This document shows, piece by piece, positions 9,746-20,449 of a stretch of DNA of 64,000 nt. A model generated the notes under the pieces. The model worked only from the letters and a program-made list of their open reading frames with translations. It was not told the origin of the DNA and searched no databases. The translations under genes and the position numbers were made by a program. The stretch lies in assembly GCF_030549615.1 (NCBI RefSeq), contig NZ_CP130832.1:2356001-2420000 (forward strand). Direction: 5' to 3'. How positions within the stretch are numbered: the stretch's first letter is position 1; every line of letters begins with the position of its first letter. The stretch is from Stenotrophomonas sp. 610A2. GTDB taxonomy: Bacteria; Pseudomonadota; Gammaproteobacteria; Xanthomonadales; Xanthomonadaceae.

Positions 9746-9777
9746 AACCCCCGCATCCAACGATGCGGGGGTTTTTC
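9746..9777 (+). terminator. Rho-independent terminator of clpA
   Basis: Perfect 9-bp stem (CCCCCGCAT at 9748-9756 with ATGCGGGGG at 9763-9771), a 6-nt loop and TTTTT immediately after. Confidence 0.92.
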
Positions 9778-9854
9778 TTTTGCTTGAGGCCCCCTCCCTT
9801 GCGCCGAAGGCGTAGGGGAGGGCTGGGGAGGGGTGCCGTTGCCGGTAACGCTCC

Positions 9855-9877
9855 TGCCGAGCATGGCTCGGCACTAC
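9855..9877 (-). repeat. SMAG/GTAG repeat, copy 1
   Basis: TGCCGAGC, CAT loop region, GCTCGGCA hairpin ending in CTAC on this strand, so GTAG on the minus strand. This is the layout described for the Stenotrophomonas maltophilia GTAG (SMAG) elements. Confidence 0.75.
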
Positions 9878-9899
9878 AGGGTATTGCTGGTACGGCCTC

Positions 9900-9922
9900 T
9901 GCCGAGCATGGCTCGGCACTAC
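9900..9922 (-). repeat. SMAG/GTAG repeat, copy 2
   Basis: Identical 23-bp core to the copy at 9855, same orientation, starting 45 bp later. Tandem close pairs are common for REP-type elements. Confidence 0.75.
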
Positions 9923-9940
9923 GGGAATTCTGGCCACGCG

Positions 9941-9966
9941 AAAAAGCCAGCGCGAAGGCTGGCTTT
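9941..9966 (-). terminator. Rho-independent terminator of infA
   Basis: AAAGCCAGC (9943-9951) pairs with GCTGGCTTT (9958-9966) around a 6-nt loop; read on the minus strand it ends in TTTTT, 24 bp after the infA stop. Confidence 0.9.
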
Positions 9967-9989
9967 CGGCTAACGCTCGACTTACCGCA

Positions 9990-10208
9990 TTACTTCATGC
10001 GGTAGGTGATACGGCCCTTGGTCAGGTCGTACGGCGTCATCTCAACCTTGACGCGGTCACCGGTCAGGATGCGGATGTAGTTCTTGCGCATGCGGCCGGA
10101 GATGTGGGCGATGATTTCATGCCCATTTTCCAAGCGAACACGGAAAGTGGTGTTCGGCAACGTCTCGCTGACGGTGCCTTCGAACTCGATGGAGTCGTCT
10201 TTCGACAT
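9990..10208 (-). CDS. infA: Translation initiation factor IF-1
   Basis: 72-aa S1-fold protein that binds the ribosomal A site during initiation with IF-2 and IF-3. [40 protein letters not shown] and [20 protein letters not shown] are classic IF-1. The start is the ATG at 10208; 10 upstream codons in frame are not part of the family. It lies between clpA and aat as in many gammaproteobacteria but on the opposite strand to clpA. Confidence 0.97.
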   Translation of the reverse strand: MSKDDSIEFEGTVSETLPNTTFRVRLENGHEIIAHISGRMRKNYIRILTGDRVKVEMTPYDLTKGRITYRMK

Positions 10209-10306
10209 GTAGTCCTGTGCGGTTCTGCGGACGGCCATTGGGCCTAAGGGCGGGCATTTTACGCTGTCGCGCGCCGGGATGCAAAGTTTGCGTTAAGTGG
10301 CTGTAT

Positions 10307-11041
10307 TCAGGCCAGTGCGGAGGCCGCCAACTCGCCGAACCTGCGCGTCCAGCTGCCGGCTTCCGCCGGCCGTTGCACCAGTTCGCGCACGGTTTCCAGG
10401 AACGCCGCGCGCGGGAGGTGCTCGGCGCCCATCCGCAACAGGTGCGGATTTTCCACCTGCGCATCCATCAGCGGCCATCCCCATTCGGCCAGGCTGGCAG
10501 CCAGGGCAGCGAGCGCGACTTTCGAGCCGCCGCTGCGGGCGCTGAACATGCTTTCGCCGAAAAACATCTCGCCGATCGCCACGCCGTAGATCCCGCCAAC
10601 CAGCGCTTCGCCTTCAAACACTTCCACCGAGTGTGCGTAGCCGAGCTTGTGCAGCTCCACGTAGGCAGCGTGCATTTCGTCAGTGATCCAGGTGCCATCC
10701 TGGCCAGGCCGTGGTGCCGACGCGCAGGCCTGCATGACCTCGGCGAACGCGGTATCGGCGTGGACCTTCCAGGCACTGTTGCGCAGCCCGCGGCGGAAGC
10801 GTGAGGACAGATGCACCTGGTCGGTGCGGAACACCATGCGCGGGTCCGGCGACCACCACAGCAGCGGCTGGCCTTCCGAGAACCACGGGAAGATGCCGCC
10901 GGCATAGGCGTTCAGCAGGCGTACCGGGCTCAGGTCGCCGCCGACGGCAAGCAGGCCGTCGGGGTCCCGCAAGGCCAACTCGGCGGGCGGGAACGGGGCA
11001 TCGCTGGCGGTGTCCAGCAGGAACGGGCCTTTGTTGCTCAT
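10307..11041 (-). CDS. aat: Leucyl/phenylalanyl-tRNA-protein transferase
   Basis: Transfers Leu or Phe from aminoacyl-tRNA to the N-terminus of proteins beginning with Arg or Lys, making them ClpS substrates. Family motifs are clear: FPPAELALRDPDGLLAVGGDLS, AYAGGIFPWF, LLWWSPDPRMVF, SVEVFEGEALVGGIYGVAIG and FFGESMFS. 244 aa from the ATG at 11041. The start overlaps the stop of the DUF482 gene by 4 bp. Proximity to clpS and clpA puts the whole N-degron route within 5 kb. Confidence 0.96.
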   Translation of the reverse strand: MSNKGPFLLDTASDAPFPPAELALRDPDGLLAVGGDLSPVRLLNAYAGGIFPWFSEGQPLLWWSPDPRMVFRTDQVHLSSRFRRGLRNSAWKVHADTAFAEVMQACASAPRPGQDGTWITDEMHAAYVELHKLGYAHSVEVFEGEALVGGIYGVAIGEMFFGESMFSARSGGSKVALAALAASLAEWGWPLMDAQVENPHLLRMGAEHLPRAAFLETVRELVQRPAEAGSWTRRFGELAASALA

Positions 11042-12180
11042 TGCGGTGAATCTTCCTGCTTGAAAGGCGAATGGCGCAGCAGATCGGCGGTATAAGCAGC
11101 GACATCCTCGCGCTCCCGGTCGCACCAGTCGCGTGCGGCTTCACGGAATTGCGGGTGTGCCAGCCAATGGTGGCTGCGAACCTGGGTGGGCAGGAAGCCG
11201 CGCGCCAGCTTGTGCTCGCCTTGCGCGCCGGGTTCGAAGCGCTGCAGGCCCTCGCGCAGGCAGTACTCGATGCCTTGGTAATAGCAGGTTTCAAAATGCA
11301 GGCCGGGCAGGGGGGCGCCACCCCAGTAGCGCCCGTACAGCGTGTCGCTGCCGCGCAGGCACAGCGCGCCGGCAATCGGCTCGTCATCCTGCATCGCCAG
11401 GAACAACACCAGCTGGCGCGGCATCTGCGCAGCCATGTGGCGCAGGAAGGCCAGGGTCAGCGCCGGCGCATTGCCGTACTCGGCGAAGGTCTGCAGGTAG
11501 AAGCCATGCATTGCGCGCAGTTCATCCGCGCTGGCTTCGTCACCATGCCGCACGACGAAACGGATACCTGCACGGGCTACCTTGGCGCGTTCCTGGCGGA
11601 TGTTCTTGCGGCGCTTGTGATCCATTGCACCGAGAAAATCCTCGAAGCTTGCCCAGCCCGGCTGGCGTTGCCATTGGAACTGCACGTCATCACGGCGCAG
11701 CCACTGTGCGCCGAACAGCGGGCTCTCTTTGTCCGGGTGGAAGTTGATGTGTGCCGACGACAGGTCGTTGTCCTGCACATGGCCGACGATGGCCTCGATC
11801 AGCGCCTGCCGATCAGCTTCGCTGCGGGCCAGCAGGCGCGGCCCGGTAACCGGCGAATAGGGCACGCCGCACAGCCACTTCGGGAAGTACTCCAGGCCAT
11901 GGCGTGCATAGGCGTTTGCCCAGGCATGGTCGAACACGAATTCGCCGTGCGAGTTCTGCTTCAGGTAGCCGGGTGCGGCGGCGACAAGTTCATCGTCGCG
12001 CCACAAGCCCAGGTGTTGGGGTTGCCAACCCCACTCGGGGCGCAGGCAGCCGTGCTGCTCCAGCCCGCTGAGGAAGGCGTGGCTGATGAAGGGATTACTG
12101 CCGTCGTGCAGGGCATCCCATTGTTCGGCAGGCAGCACTGCCAATGCGGGGAGTGCTTTGACTGTGATCTCGGCGGTCAT
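11038..12180 (-). CDS. GNAT/FemAB-like protein, DUF482 family
   Basis: 380-aa cytoplasmic protein of the FemAB-like (DUF482, peptidogalycan biosynthesis) family, recognisable from NPFISHAFLSGLE near the N-terminus, GVPYSPVTGPRLL, SSAHINFHP, DHKRRKNIRQERAKV and HFETCYYQGIEYCLREGL. Members have a double GNAT fold and are presumed acyl- or aminoacyl-transferases; the substrate is not known. The gene is sandwiched, with 4-bp overlaps on both sides, between the phosphoesterase gene and aat, so the three are co-transcribed and translationally coupled. Confidence 0.88.
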   Translation of the reverse strand: MTAEITVKALPALAVLPAEQWDALHDGSNPFISHAFLSGLEQHGCLRPEWGWQPQHLGLWRDDELVAAAPGYLKQNSHGEFVFDHAWANAYARHGLEYFPKWLCGVPYSPVTGPRLLARSEADRQALIEAIVGHVQDNDLSSAHINFHPDKESPLFGAQWLRRDDVQFQWQRQPGWASFEDFLGAMDHKRRKNIRQERAKVARAGIRFVVRHGDEASADELRAMHGFYLQTFAEYGNAPALTLAFLRHMAAQMPRQLVLFLAMQDDEPIAGALCLRGSDTLYGRYWGGAPLPGLHFETCYYQGIEYCLREGLQRFEPGAQGEHKLARGFLPTQVRSHHWLAHPQFREAARDWCDREREDVAAYTADLLRHSPFKQEDSPQ

Positions 12181-13070
12181 GGTTGCAGCTGCAGAACGTC
12201 GATCGTGGGCGGGTTGAACAAGCGTAGCGGCAAACCGATCTCACCAACGCCCCGTGTAGTGAACACCCGGACGCTACCGTGTGGCGTTTGCACCACCTGC
12301 TCGCCCCTGTCGAATCCATGAGCGCTGGGAATGACTTTGCGATATAGCCACGGGATACGGATCTGACCGCCGTGGGTATGTCCGGCCAGCACGATTGCAG
12401 CGTCACCTGTGCGCAGCTGCAGCGCACTATCGGGGTTGTGTGCAATCACGATCAGCGGTGCTTGCGGAACCGCTGCCGCTAGTAGAAAAGCAGGATCATC
12501 CTTACCTGCCCAGCGGTCACCAAGGCCCGCCCAGCGATGTCCTTGTGCGTCGGTGACGACCTTGCCTTCAATTACCTGCACGCCAAGTTTGGTCAAGGCC
12601 TCGCGCAGCGGCTTGTCGATATCCGGTCCAGGTCGTTGCTGGTCGTGATTGCCGAGCACGGCATAGGTTGGTGCGCGCAGTTGGTTCAGCGGCGCAAATA
12701 GCGTCTGTAGATCATGCCCCTGCGGCTCATAGGTCAGGTCGCCGGCAATGACCACCGCATCGACGGGCAGGGTATTGATTCGCTCCACCAGGCGCTGCAG
12801 AAACGCGGTGTCCTTGTAGATACCAAGATGGATGTCGCTGATCAACGCGACGCGCGCACTGATGCCGGTGCCCGGCAGTACGGTTTGGTCAACGCGGATG
12901 ATTTGAGGCTCGATGAAGCGTGCCCAGGCGAACACGCCGCATCCAAGCAGCAGAATCGCAAGCAGCGGGCGGTGGCGCGGATTGCGCCACCGCCATAGCA
13001 GCCAGGCCATGGCAGGAAAAACCAACCAGCTGCCATGGAACAGCAGCTGTTTGATCAATACCTTGTCCAT
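12177..13070 (-). CDS. Membrane-anchored metallophosphoesterase
   Basis: 297 aa. Two N-terminal hydrophobic stretches (about residues 12-28 and 35-52) anchor a calcineurin-like phosphoesterase domain with the metal-binding set DIHLG, GDLTYE, GNHD, and GHTHGGQ. This is the YaeI/YkuE group, some members of which cleave UDP-diacylglucosamine or act on phosphodiesters; the substrate here is unknown. It is the first gene of the phosphoesterase-DUF482-aat unit and starts 23 bp after the trxB stop, so trxB may be part of the same transcript. Confidence 0.87.
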   Translation of the reverse strand: MDKVLIKQLLFHGSWLVFPAMAWLLWRWRNPRHRPLLAILLLGCGVFAWARFIEPQIIRVDQTVLPGTGISARVALISDIHLGIYKDTAFLQRLVERINTLPVDAVVIAGDLTYEPQGHDLQTLFAPLNQLRAPTYAVLGNHDQQRPGPDIDKPLREALTKLGVQVIEGKVVTDAQGHRWAGLGDRWAGKDDPAFLLAAAVPQAPLIVIAHNPDSALQLRTGDAAIVLAGHTHGGQIRIPWLYRKVIPSAHGFDRGEQVVQTPHGSVRVFTTRGVGEIGLPLRLFNPPTIDVLQLQP

Positions 13071-13093
13071 GCAGGGCTAGTGGGGCAGGGCGC

Positions 13094-14077
<984 letters not shown>

Positions 14078-14351
14078 TCAGGATTGGTGGCCCGAACGCG
14101 GCATTCCGCAACTGTCCGGGCAAGCCAATAGAGTGGCGGTCTGACCCCGGTGAATCAAGGCACGTGAATGGAACTGCGCGGCCCGTTGGATACAACTCCG
14201 CTGTTTCCCGCATTGCCGCCGCCTCCGTCTGGCGGCTTTTTGACGTTTTCTGTCTGTCAGCAGTACCGCAGTGCGCTGTAATTGGGTGAAACCCGACGAT
14301 CTGTCGTTTAATATCAATCACTAACCGTGCATTTTTAAGGTCTGGTCAAAG

Positions 14352-16721
14352 GTGGCGAAACAGGTCCCGGAACGCGACAAGAGCCCCAAGGCTGCCGCTG
14401 AAGCGCGCAAGTCGGCGGCTGCAGCAGCAGACAATCCGCGTCGTCAAAAACTGTGGCGTGACCTTGCGTTGATCGCGATCGCGCCGGCGTTGCTGTATCT
14501 GCTCGCCAGTCTGTTTACGTATTCGCCTACCGATCCGGGCTGGTCGCAGTCGGGCTCCGTGGTTGCGCCCGTGCACAACATGGGCGGCAAGGTCGGCGCA
14601 TGGATTGCCGATGTGCTGCGCCAGCTATTCGGCTATGTGGCCTACCTGATCCCGCTGATGCTGGCGGCGGTCGCATGGATCGCCATGTTCGGCCTGAAGA
14701 AGACCGATGAGCGCGGCCAGGATGACCTGGGCCCGGCGCTGCGTCTGGTCGGCATCGTCGGTTTCCTGATTGGTGCCACTGGTTTCCTGTACCTGCGCCT
14801 GCCGCCCGGCGATGTTGCCCGCGCAGGCGGTGGTCTGGGCGTGTTGGTCGGCAAATCGCTGCAGACCGGTTTTGGCCCGGTCGGTAGCAATCTGTTCCTG
14901 CTGGTGCTGCTGCTGACCTCGATCACCTTGGCCACCGGGCTGTCGTGGTTCGCGGTGATGGAGAAGATCGGCAAGTGGGTGCTGGCGCTCGGCCCGATGC
15001 TCAACAAGAAGAAAGAGCAGGCCAGCGAGTGGCAGCAGACCCGCGTGCTGCGCGAGGAGCGCGAGGAAGTGCGCAAGGTCGACGCCGAGGTACGCGCCAA
15101 GCGCGAGCCGGTGAAGATCGAACCACGTCCGGCACCGGTGATCGAGAAGAGCGACCGCGCCAAGCGCGAGACGCAGATCCCGATGTTCCAGGGTGTCAAT
15201 GGCGACGGCTCGGACATCCCGCCGCTGGCCCTGCTCGACGATCCCAAGCCGCAGGCCAAGGGATATGACGAACAGACGCTGGAAACCCTGTCGCGCCAGA
15301 TCGAATTCAAGCTCAAGGATTTCCGTATCGATGCGCAGGTCGTTGGCGCCTATCCGGGCCCGGTGATCACCCGTTTCGAGATCGAACCGGCGCCGGGCAT
15401 CAAGGTCAGCCAGATCAGTTCGCTGGACAAGGACATCGCCCGCGGCCTGTCGGTCAAGTCGGTGCGCGTGGTTGACGTGATTCCGGGCAAGTCGGTGATC
15501 GGCCTGGAAATCCCCAACGTCACCCGCGAGATGATCTTCCTGTCCGAGCTGCTGCGCTCCAAGGAATACGACAAGTCGGCCAGCGTGCTGACCCTGGCTT
15601 TGGGCAAGGACATCGCCGGCCGCCCCAGCGTGGCCGATCTGGCGCGCATGCCGCACCTGCTGGTGGCCGGTACCACCGGCTCGGGTAAGTCCGTTGCGGT
15701 CAACGCGATGGTGCTGAGCCTGCTGTACAAGGCCAGCCCGAAAGACCTGCGCATGCTGATGATCGACCCGAAGATGCTGGAGCTCAGCGTCTACCAGGGC
15801 ATTCCGCATCTGCTGGCGCCAGTGGTCACCGACATGAAGGAGGCCGGTAACGGCCTGCGTTGGTGCGTGGCCGAAATGGAGCGCCGCTACAAGCTGATGA
15901 GTGCTGTCGGCGTGCGTAACCTGGCCGGCTTCAACAAGAAGGTGAAGGACGCCATCGACGCTGGCCAGCCGATGATGGACCCGCTGTTCAAGCCCAACCC
16001 GGAGATGGGCGAGGCCCCGCGTCCGCTGGAGCCGCTGCCCTTCATCGTCATCTTCATCGACGAATTCGCCGACATGATGATGATCGTCGGCAAGAAGGTC
16101 GAAGAGCTGATCGCGCGCCTGGCGCAGAAAGCCCGTGCGGCCGGCATCCATCTGATCCTGGCCACGCAGCGCCCGTCGGTGGACGTGATCACCGGCCTGA
16201 TCAAGGCCAATATCCCGACCCGTATCGCCTTCCAGGTCAGCTCCAAGATCGATTCGCGCACCATCCTCGACCAGTCCGGCGCGGAAGCGCTGCTGGGCAA
16301 CGGCGACATGCTGTACCTGCCGCCGGGCACGGCGATGCCCGACCGCGTACACGGCGCCTTCGTCTCCGACGAAGAAGTGCACCGTGTGGTCGAGCACCTG
16401 AAGGCCAGCGGGCCCACTGACTACATCGAGGGCGTGCTGGACGAAGTGCAGACCATGGGCGATGGCGTGGTGGTTGGTGCCAACGGCCTGCCGGAGAGCA
16501 GTAGCAGCGGTGGTGACGAGTCCGATCCGCTTTACGACGAAGCCCTGCGCATCGTCACCGAAACCCGCCGCGCCTCCATTTCCGGCGTGCAGCGTCGCCT
16601 GAAGATCGGCTACAACCGCGCCGCACGCCTGATCGAGGCAATGGAAGCGGCCGGCGTGGTCACCGCGCCCGAACACAATGGCGACCGCACCGTGCTGGCT
16701 CCGCCGCCGCCCAAGCACTGA
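14352..16721 (+). CDS. ftsK: DNA translocase FtsK
   Basis: 789-aa septal DNA pump that moves the terminus region and activates XerCD recombination at dif. N-terminal membrane domain with about four hydrophobic segments (residues 38-200), a short charged linker (no long Pro/Gln linker as in E. coli), a RecA-like motor with Walker A GTTGSGKS and Walker [12 protein letters not shown], and the C-terminal gamma winged helix ([18 protein letters not shown]) that reads polar KOPS sequences and touches XerD. The start is a GTG preceded by AAGG. A dif-like site lies about 15 kb downstream in this window. Confidence 0.96.
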   Translation: MAKQVPERDKSPKAAAEARKSAAAAADNPRRQKLWRDLALIAIAPALLYLLASLFTYSPTDPGWSQSGSVVAPVHNMGGKVGAWIADVLRQLFGYVAYLIPLMLAAVAWIAMFGLKKTDERGQDDLGPALRLVGIVGFLIGATGFLYLRLPPGDVARAGGGLGVLVGKSLQTGFGPVGSNLFLLVLLLTSITLATGLSWFAVMEKIGKWVLALGPMLNKKKEQASEWQQTRVLREEREEVRKVDAEVRAKREPVKIEPRPAPVIEKSDRAKRETQIPMFQGVNGDGSDIPPLALLDDPKPQAKGYDEQTLETLSRQIEFKLKDFRIDAQVVGAYPGPVITRFEIEPAPGIKVSQISSLDKDIARGLSVKSVRVVDVIPGKSVIGLEIPNVTREMIFLSELLRSKEYDKSASVLTLALGKDIAGRPSVADLARMPHLLVAGTTGSGKSVAVNAMVLSLLYKASPKDLRMLMIDPKMLELSVYQGIPHLLAPVVTDMKEAGNGLRWCVAEMERRYKLMSAVGVRNLAGFNKKVKDAIDAGQPMMDPLFKPNPEMGEAPRPLEPLPFIVIFIDEFADMMMIVGKKVEELIARLAQKARAAGIHLILATQRPSVDVITGLIKANIPTRIAFQVSSKIDSRTILDQSGAEALLGNGDMLYLPPGTAMPDRVHGAFVSDEEVHRVVEHLKASGPTDYIEGVLDEVQTMGDGVVVGANGLPESSSSGGDESDPLYDEALRIVTETRRASISGVQRRLKIGYNRAARLIEAMEAAGVVTAPEHNGDRTVLAPPPPKH

Positions 16722-16727
16722 ACGGAA

Positions 16728-16756
16728 GGGCGGCATTCAGCGATTGATTGCCGCCC
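16728..16756 (+). terminator. Hairpin between ftsK and lolA
   Basis: GGGCGGCA (16728-16735) pairs perfectly with TGCCGCCC (16749-16756). There is no T-run, so it may attenuate or protect the transcript rather than end it. Confidence 0.4.
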
Positions 16757-16814
16757 ATTCAGTTTGAAAGAGGCAGACTCTGCCTCACCAACGACACAAC
16801 TATCCCAAGCCGCC

Positions 16815-17453
16815 ATGACTGCATTCCTGCGCCACTCCGTTCTTGCTGTTGCCCTGGCTTGTGCCGGCCTTGCTGCGGATGCGCATGCTGGCGCCCGCGA
16901 CGACCTGAAGTCCTTCACCAACGGCTTGCGCGGCCTCGATGGCCAGTTCGCGCAGCAGGTGGTGGATCAACGTGGCCGGGTCAAGGAATCTTCCAGCGGC
17001 CGTGTGGCGCTGTCGGCACCGCGCCAGTTCCGCTGGGAATACACCCGCCCGCATCCGCAGCTGATCATCGCCGACGGCAGCAAGCTGTGGGTTTACGAGC
17101 CGGACCTGGAGCAGGCCCGGGTCAGCCCGCAGGGCACCGAGGAGCAGAACAATCCGCTCACCGCCCTGATCAACCCGGCGCTGTTGGAGCAGCAGTACGA
17201 CATCAGCGAAGAAGCCGCGCCGCGCGACGGCATGCAGTGGCTGTCGCTCACGCCCAAGCGTGATACCCAGGCCAGCTTCGATGTCGCCGCACTGGGCTTC
17301 TCCGGTGGCGCGCTGTCGCGGATGGAGCTGACCGACGCGGTGGGCCAGCGCACGATCATCAACTTCAGCGGCTGGAAGAAGAACCCGAGCTTCGCTGCTG
17401 GTACCTTCCGTTTCGTGCCGGGCAAGGACGTCGACGTCGTCGGCGATCGCTGA
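16815..17453 (+). CDS. lolA: Periplasmic lipoprotein carrier LolA
   Basis: Ferries lipoproteins from the LolCDE exporter to LolB in the outer membrane. Signal peptide MTAFLRHSVLAVALACAGLAADAHA, then the LolA core (GLDGQFAQQVVD, FRWEYTRPHPQLIIADG, LWVYEPDLEQARV). 212 aa from the ATG at 16815. It follows ftsK and precedes rarA, the order in E. coli. Confidence 0.94.
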   Translation: MTAFLRHSVLAVALACAGLAADAHAGARDDLKSFTNGLRGLDGQFAQQVVDQRGRVKESSSGRVALSAPRQFRWEYTRPHPQLIIADGSKLWVYEPDLEQARVSPQGTEEQNNPLTALINPALLEQQYDISEEAAPRDGMQWLSLTPKRDTQASFDVAALGFSGGALSRMELTDAVGQRTIINFSGWKKNPSFAAGTFRFVPGKDVDVVGDR

Positions 17454-17497
17454 ACCCAAGCCCAGCTATTGAGACCGGGGCAGGGCGGCCACGCTGC

Positions 17498-17503
17498 TAG
17501 AAT
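17498..17503 (+). promoter_or_regulatory. -10 box directly before rarA
   Basis: TAGAAT at 17498-17503 lies six bases before the GTG at 17510, the same spacing as the clpS box. If used, the transcript would start on that GTG without a leader. No good -35 box at 17 bp is seen. Confidence 0.3.
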
Positions 17504-18874
17504 GTGGGGGTGGCCAGATCCCGAAATATCTTTCTTGATGAAGCTCCCGCCGACCTGCTGACAGCGGACCGGGACAATATGCGTCCGCTCGCCGAGCGCA
17601 TGCGTCCGCGTGCACTGGACGAGATGGTTGGCCAGAAGCGATTGCTGGCACCCAACACGGCGTTGCGCCGCGCGGTTGAGTCCGGCCGCGTGCATTCGAT
17701 GATCCTGTGGGGCCCGCCGGGCTGCGGCAAGACCACCCTGGCCTTGTTGCTGGCGCAATACGCCGACGCCGAGTTCAAGGCGATATCGGCAGTGCTGTCT
17801 GGTCTGCCGGATGTCCGCCAGGTGCTGGCCGAAGCCGCACATCGTTTCGCCGACGGTCGCCGCACCGTGTTGTTTGTCGACGAAGTACACCGTTTCAACA
17901 AGGCACAGCAGGATGCCTTCCTGCCGCACATCGAGCGCGGCACGATCATTTTTGTTGGTGCGACCACCGAGAATCCCTCGTTCGAGTTGAACTCGGCATT
18001 GCTGTCGCGCTGCCGCGTGCACGTGCTGGAATCGGTGTCGCCCGAGGATGTGGTGGAAGCGCTGCAGCGCGCCTTGGACGACAAGGAACGTGGGCTGGGC
18101 GAGCAGGACATCACGGTCTCGGCCGAGTCGCTGCTGGAAATCGCCCGCGCCGCCGATGGCGACGTGCGCCGTGCCCTGACCCTGCTGGAAATCGCCGCCG
18201 AACTTGCGGCGGGCGAGGGCGGTGAAATCACCCCGGAAACGCTGCTGCAGGTGCTGGCCGATCGTACCCGCCGCTTCGACAAGAACGGCGAGCAGTTCTA
18301 CGACCAGATCTCGGCGCTGCACAAGTCGGTGCGCAGCTCCAACCCGGACGGCGCCATCTACTGGTTGGCGCGCATGCTCGATGGCGGCTGCGATCCGTCC
18401 TATCTGCTTCGGCGGTTGACCATCATGGCGGTGGAGGACGTGGGCCTGGCCGATCCGCGGGCGCTGGAAATGGCGATCAATGTCTGGAACGCCTACGACC
18501 GCATCGGCGCACCGGAAGGCGATATCGCCCTGTCCAACCTGGTCGTGTACCTGGCCAGTACCGCCAAATCCAACGCGGCCTACATGTCCTTGCATGCGGC
18601 CCGCGCCGACATCGCCAAGTACGGCACCCAGCCGGTGCCGATGCACCTGCGCAACGCACCCACGCGCCTGATGAAGACCCTGGGCTATGGCCAAGGCTAC
18701 CAATACGACCATGACGTCGAAGGCGGCATCGCGCTGGATCAGACCGCGTTCCCGGACGACATGGGCGAGCAGGTCTACTACAAGCCCGTCGAGCGCGGCC
18801 TGGAGATCAAGTTGAAGGACAAACTTGATCGCCTGCGCACCGCCCGCGAGCAGGCGCGTGCGCAACGCAAATGA
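17504..18874 (+). CDS. rarA: Replication-associated recombination ATPase RarA (MgsA)
   Basis: AAA+ clamp-loader-like ATPase that acts at stalled replication forks. Walker A GPPGCGKTT, Walker B LFVDEVHRFN, sensor 1 GATTENPSFE, arginine finger region SRCRVHVL, and the C-terminal tetramer domain (AIYWLARMLDGGCDP, RRLTIMAVEDVGLADP). 456 aa from the GTG at 17504; an equally good start is the GTG at 17510. It follows lolA as in E. coli. In E. coli serS is next; here crcB follows after 36 bp. Confidence 0.95.
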   Translation: MGVARSRNIFLDEAPADLLTADRDNMRPLAERMRPRALDEMVGQKRLLAPNTALRRAVESGRVHSMILWGPPGCGKTTLALLLAQYADAEFKAISAVLSGLPDVRQVLAEAAHRFADGRRTVLFVDEVHRFNKAQQDAFLPHIERGTIIFVGATTENPSFELNSALLSRCRVHVLESVSPEDVVEALQRALDDKERGLGEQDITVSAESLLEIARAADGDVRRALTLLEIAAELAAGEGGEITPETLLQVLADRTRRFDKNGEQFYDQISALHKSVRSSNPDGAIYWLARMLDGGCDPSYLLRRLTIMAVEDVGLADPRALEMAINVWNAYDRIGAPEGDIALSNLVVYLASTAKSNAAYMSLHAARADIAKYGTQPVPMHLRNAPTRLMKTLGYGQGYQYDHDVEGGIALDQTAFPDDMGEQVYYKPVERGLEIKLKDKLDRLRTAREQARAQRK

Positions 18875-18910
18875 TCGCCATCAACCAACCCGCGGCCGGA
18901 GTTTGAACCC

Positions 18911-19297
18911 ATGTGGCTTTCCTTCCTGGCCATCGGCGTTGGCGCCGCACTCGGTGCCTGGTTGCGCTACGGACTGAGCATCTGGTTGAACCCGTTGCAC
19001 AACAGCGTGCCGATCGGGACGCTGACCGCCAACCTGCTCGGCGGCTACGTGATTGGTCTGGCGCTGGCCTTTTTCGCCTCCCGGCCAGAACTGTCACCGC
19101 AATGGCGCTTGTTCGTGGTCACCGGTCTGCTCGGCGGGCTGACTACCTTTTCAACCTTCTCGGCTGAAGTGGTGGACCTGCTGCAGCGGCAACAGCTGGG
19201 CTGGGGGCTGGCCACCATCGGCTTGCACCTTGGGGGCTCGCTGTCGATGACAGCCTTGGGGTGGTGGACCTGGCGTGCCTTGCGGCACCTGACTTGA
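18911..19297 (+). CDS. crcB: Fluoride channel CrcB (Fluc)
   Basis: 128-aa dual-topology membrane protein that exports fluoride. Four hydrophobic helices; [14 protein letters not shown] holds the pore Asn and [13 protein letters not shown] the conserved Phe-box and TM3 break with the central sodium. No fluoride riboswitch is visible in the short gap before it. It probably shares the rarA transcript. Confidence 0.95.
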   Translation: MWLSFLAIGVGAALGAWLRYGLSIWLNPLHNSVPIGTLTANLLGGYVIGLALAFFASRPELSPQWRLFVVTGLLGGLTTFSTFSAEVVDLLQRQQLGWGLATIGLHLGGSLSMTALGWWTWRALRHLT

Positions 19298-19386
19298 GGC
19301 GGCTTTCAATGCCGCAGTCGATACCGCATCATGCGCCCACCACAAATTGAGCGTTTTCTGGATATGCAGCAAAAGCGGGCACACGA

Positions 19387-20427
19387 ATGAGCAGGCCAAC
19401 GTCGCAGGACGCGGCCCGCAGCGATGCAATCCAGGACTCTGAATCGGCCAGCGCCATCATTGGCGCTGATGTGGGTGGCACTTACGCACGCCTGGGCTGG
19501 ACCCGACTGGATGCCAACGGAACACTGAGCGTCCGGGGCTTCCGCAAGTACACCTGCGCCGAACATCCCAGCCTTGCCGCTATCCTGCGCGACTACGCCG
19601 ACTGGCTGGCGCGCGAAACCGACGCACCACCGATCGCACATGCCGTTGTCGCCATTGCTGGGGTACTCGATGGCGACACCCTGCTCAACACCAACCTGGC
19701 CTGGCCGGTGTCGTTGGCGGCAACCCGCCGCGATTCCGGCTTGCAAACGCTGGAGTTGATCAACGATTTCGTCGCTGTCGCACAGGCGATGGCACATGCC
19801 GAAGCCGACGCGCTGCATCTGATCTGCGGTGATCCCACACAGGTAGCGCCGGGTCCGGCCGTAGTGCTCGGCCCCGGCACTGGCCTGGGCGTCGCCGTCT
19901 ATCTGCCAGGCGGAAATCCCTCGGTGCTCGCCAGTGAAGCAGGGCACGCGGCGCTGGCAGGTTCCACGGAGCTGGAGCAGGACGTATTGCGCCTGCTGTC
20001 GCGGCAGTACACGCATATCGACAACGAACGGATCCTGTCCGGTCCGGGCTTGATCACGCTTTACACCAACCTGTGCGAACTGCGCGGCAGCACGCCGCAA
20101 TGGCTCAGCCCCGCCGATCTGGTGGCGGCAGCCCACAGCGGCACTGACGCACTGGCGACGGAAAGCGTCGAGGTGTTCTGCGCGTGGCTGGGCAGTCTGG
20201 CTGGCGACCTCGCACTGACCTTTGGCGCGCGTGCGGTTTACCTCACCGGCGGCATCACCGGCCATTTGAGCGGCCCGCTGCATGCCGGTGGCTTCCAGCA
20301 ACGCTTCCTTGCAAAAGACCGCTTGTCGCAGGCGCTGCGGCACGTACCGGTCTGGCGTGTGGAACATGGTGAGCTCGGTGTACTCGGTGCCTTGGCTTGG
20401 CACGTGGATAAACTCGCAGCACGCTGA
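19387..20427 (+). CDS. glk: Glucokinase
   Basis: 346 aa, phosphorylates glucose with ATP. IIGADVGGTYARLGW is the phosphate-binding start of the ROK/glucokinase fold; ELINDFVAVAQA, VVLGPGTGLGVA, SEAGHAALAGS and YLTGGITGHL are the Glk signature. The N-terminal extension of about 22 residues (MSRPTSQDAARSDAIQDSES) is longer than E. coli Glk; an internal start is possible but no better ribosome site was seen. First gene of a unit with a glycosylasparaginase and cutC, which suggests use of sugar or glycan-derived material (inference). Confidence 0.92.
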   Translation: MSRPTSQDAARSDAIQDSESASAIIGADVGGTYARLGWTRLDANGTLSVRGFRKYTCAEHPSLAAILRDYADWLARETDAPPIAHAVVAIAGVLDGDTLLNTNLAWPVSLAATRRDSGLQTLELINDFVAVAQAMAHAEADALHLICGDPTQVAPGPAVVLGPGTGLGVAVYLPGGNPSVLASEAGHAALAGSTELEQDVLRLLSRQYTHIDNERILSGPGLITLYTNLCELRGSTPQWLSPADLVAAAHSGTDALATESVEVFCAWLGSLAGDLALTFGARAVYLTGGITGHLSGPLHAGGFQQRFLAKDRLSQALRHVPVWRVEHGELGVLGALAWHVDKLAAR

Positions 20428-20449
20428 CACAACCCAGGAGAACCCAGGC

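Noticed and set aside
14625..16736. A 703-codon open frame antisense to ftsK
   Set aside because: It mirrors ftsK codon by codon, is rich in His, Gln and Arg, and has no family; ftsK is certain.
17093..18865. A 590-codon open frame antisense to lolA and rarA
   Set aside because: Runs across two clear genes and has no recognisable domain.
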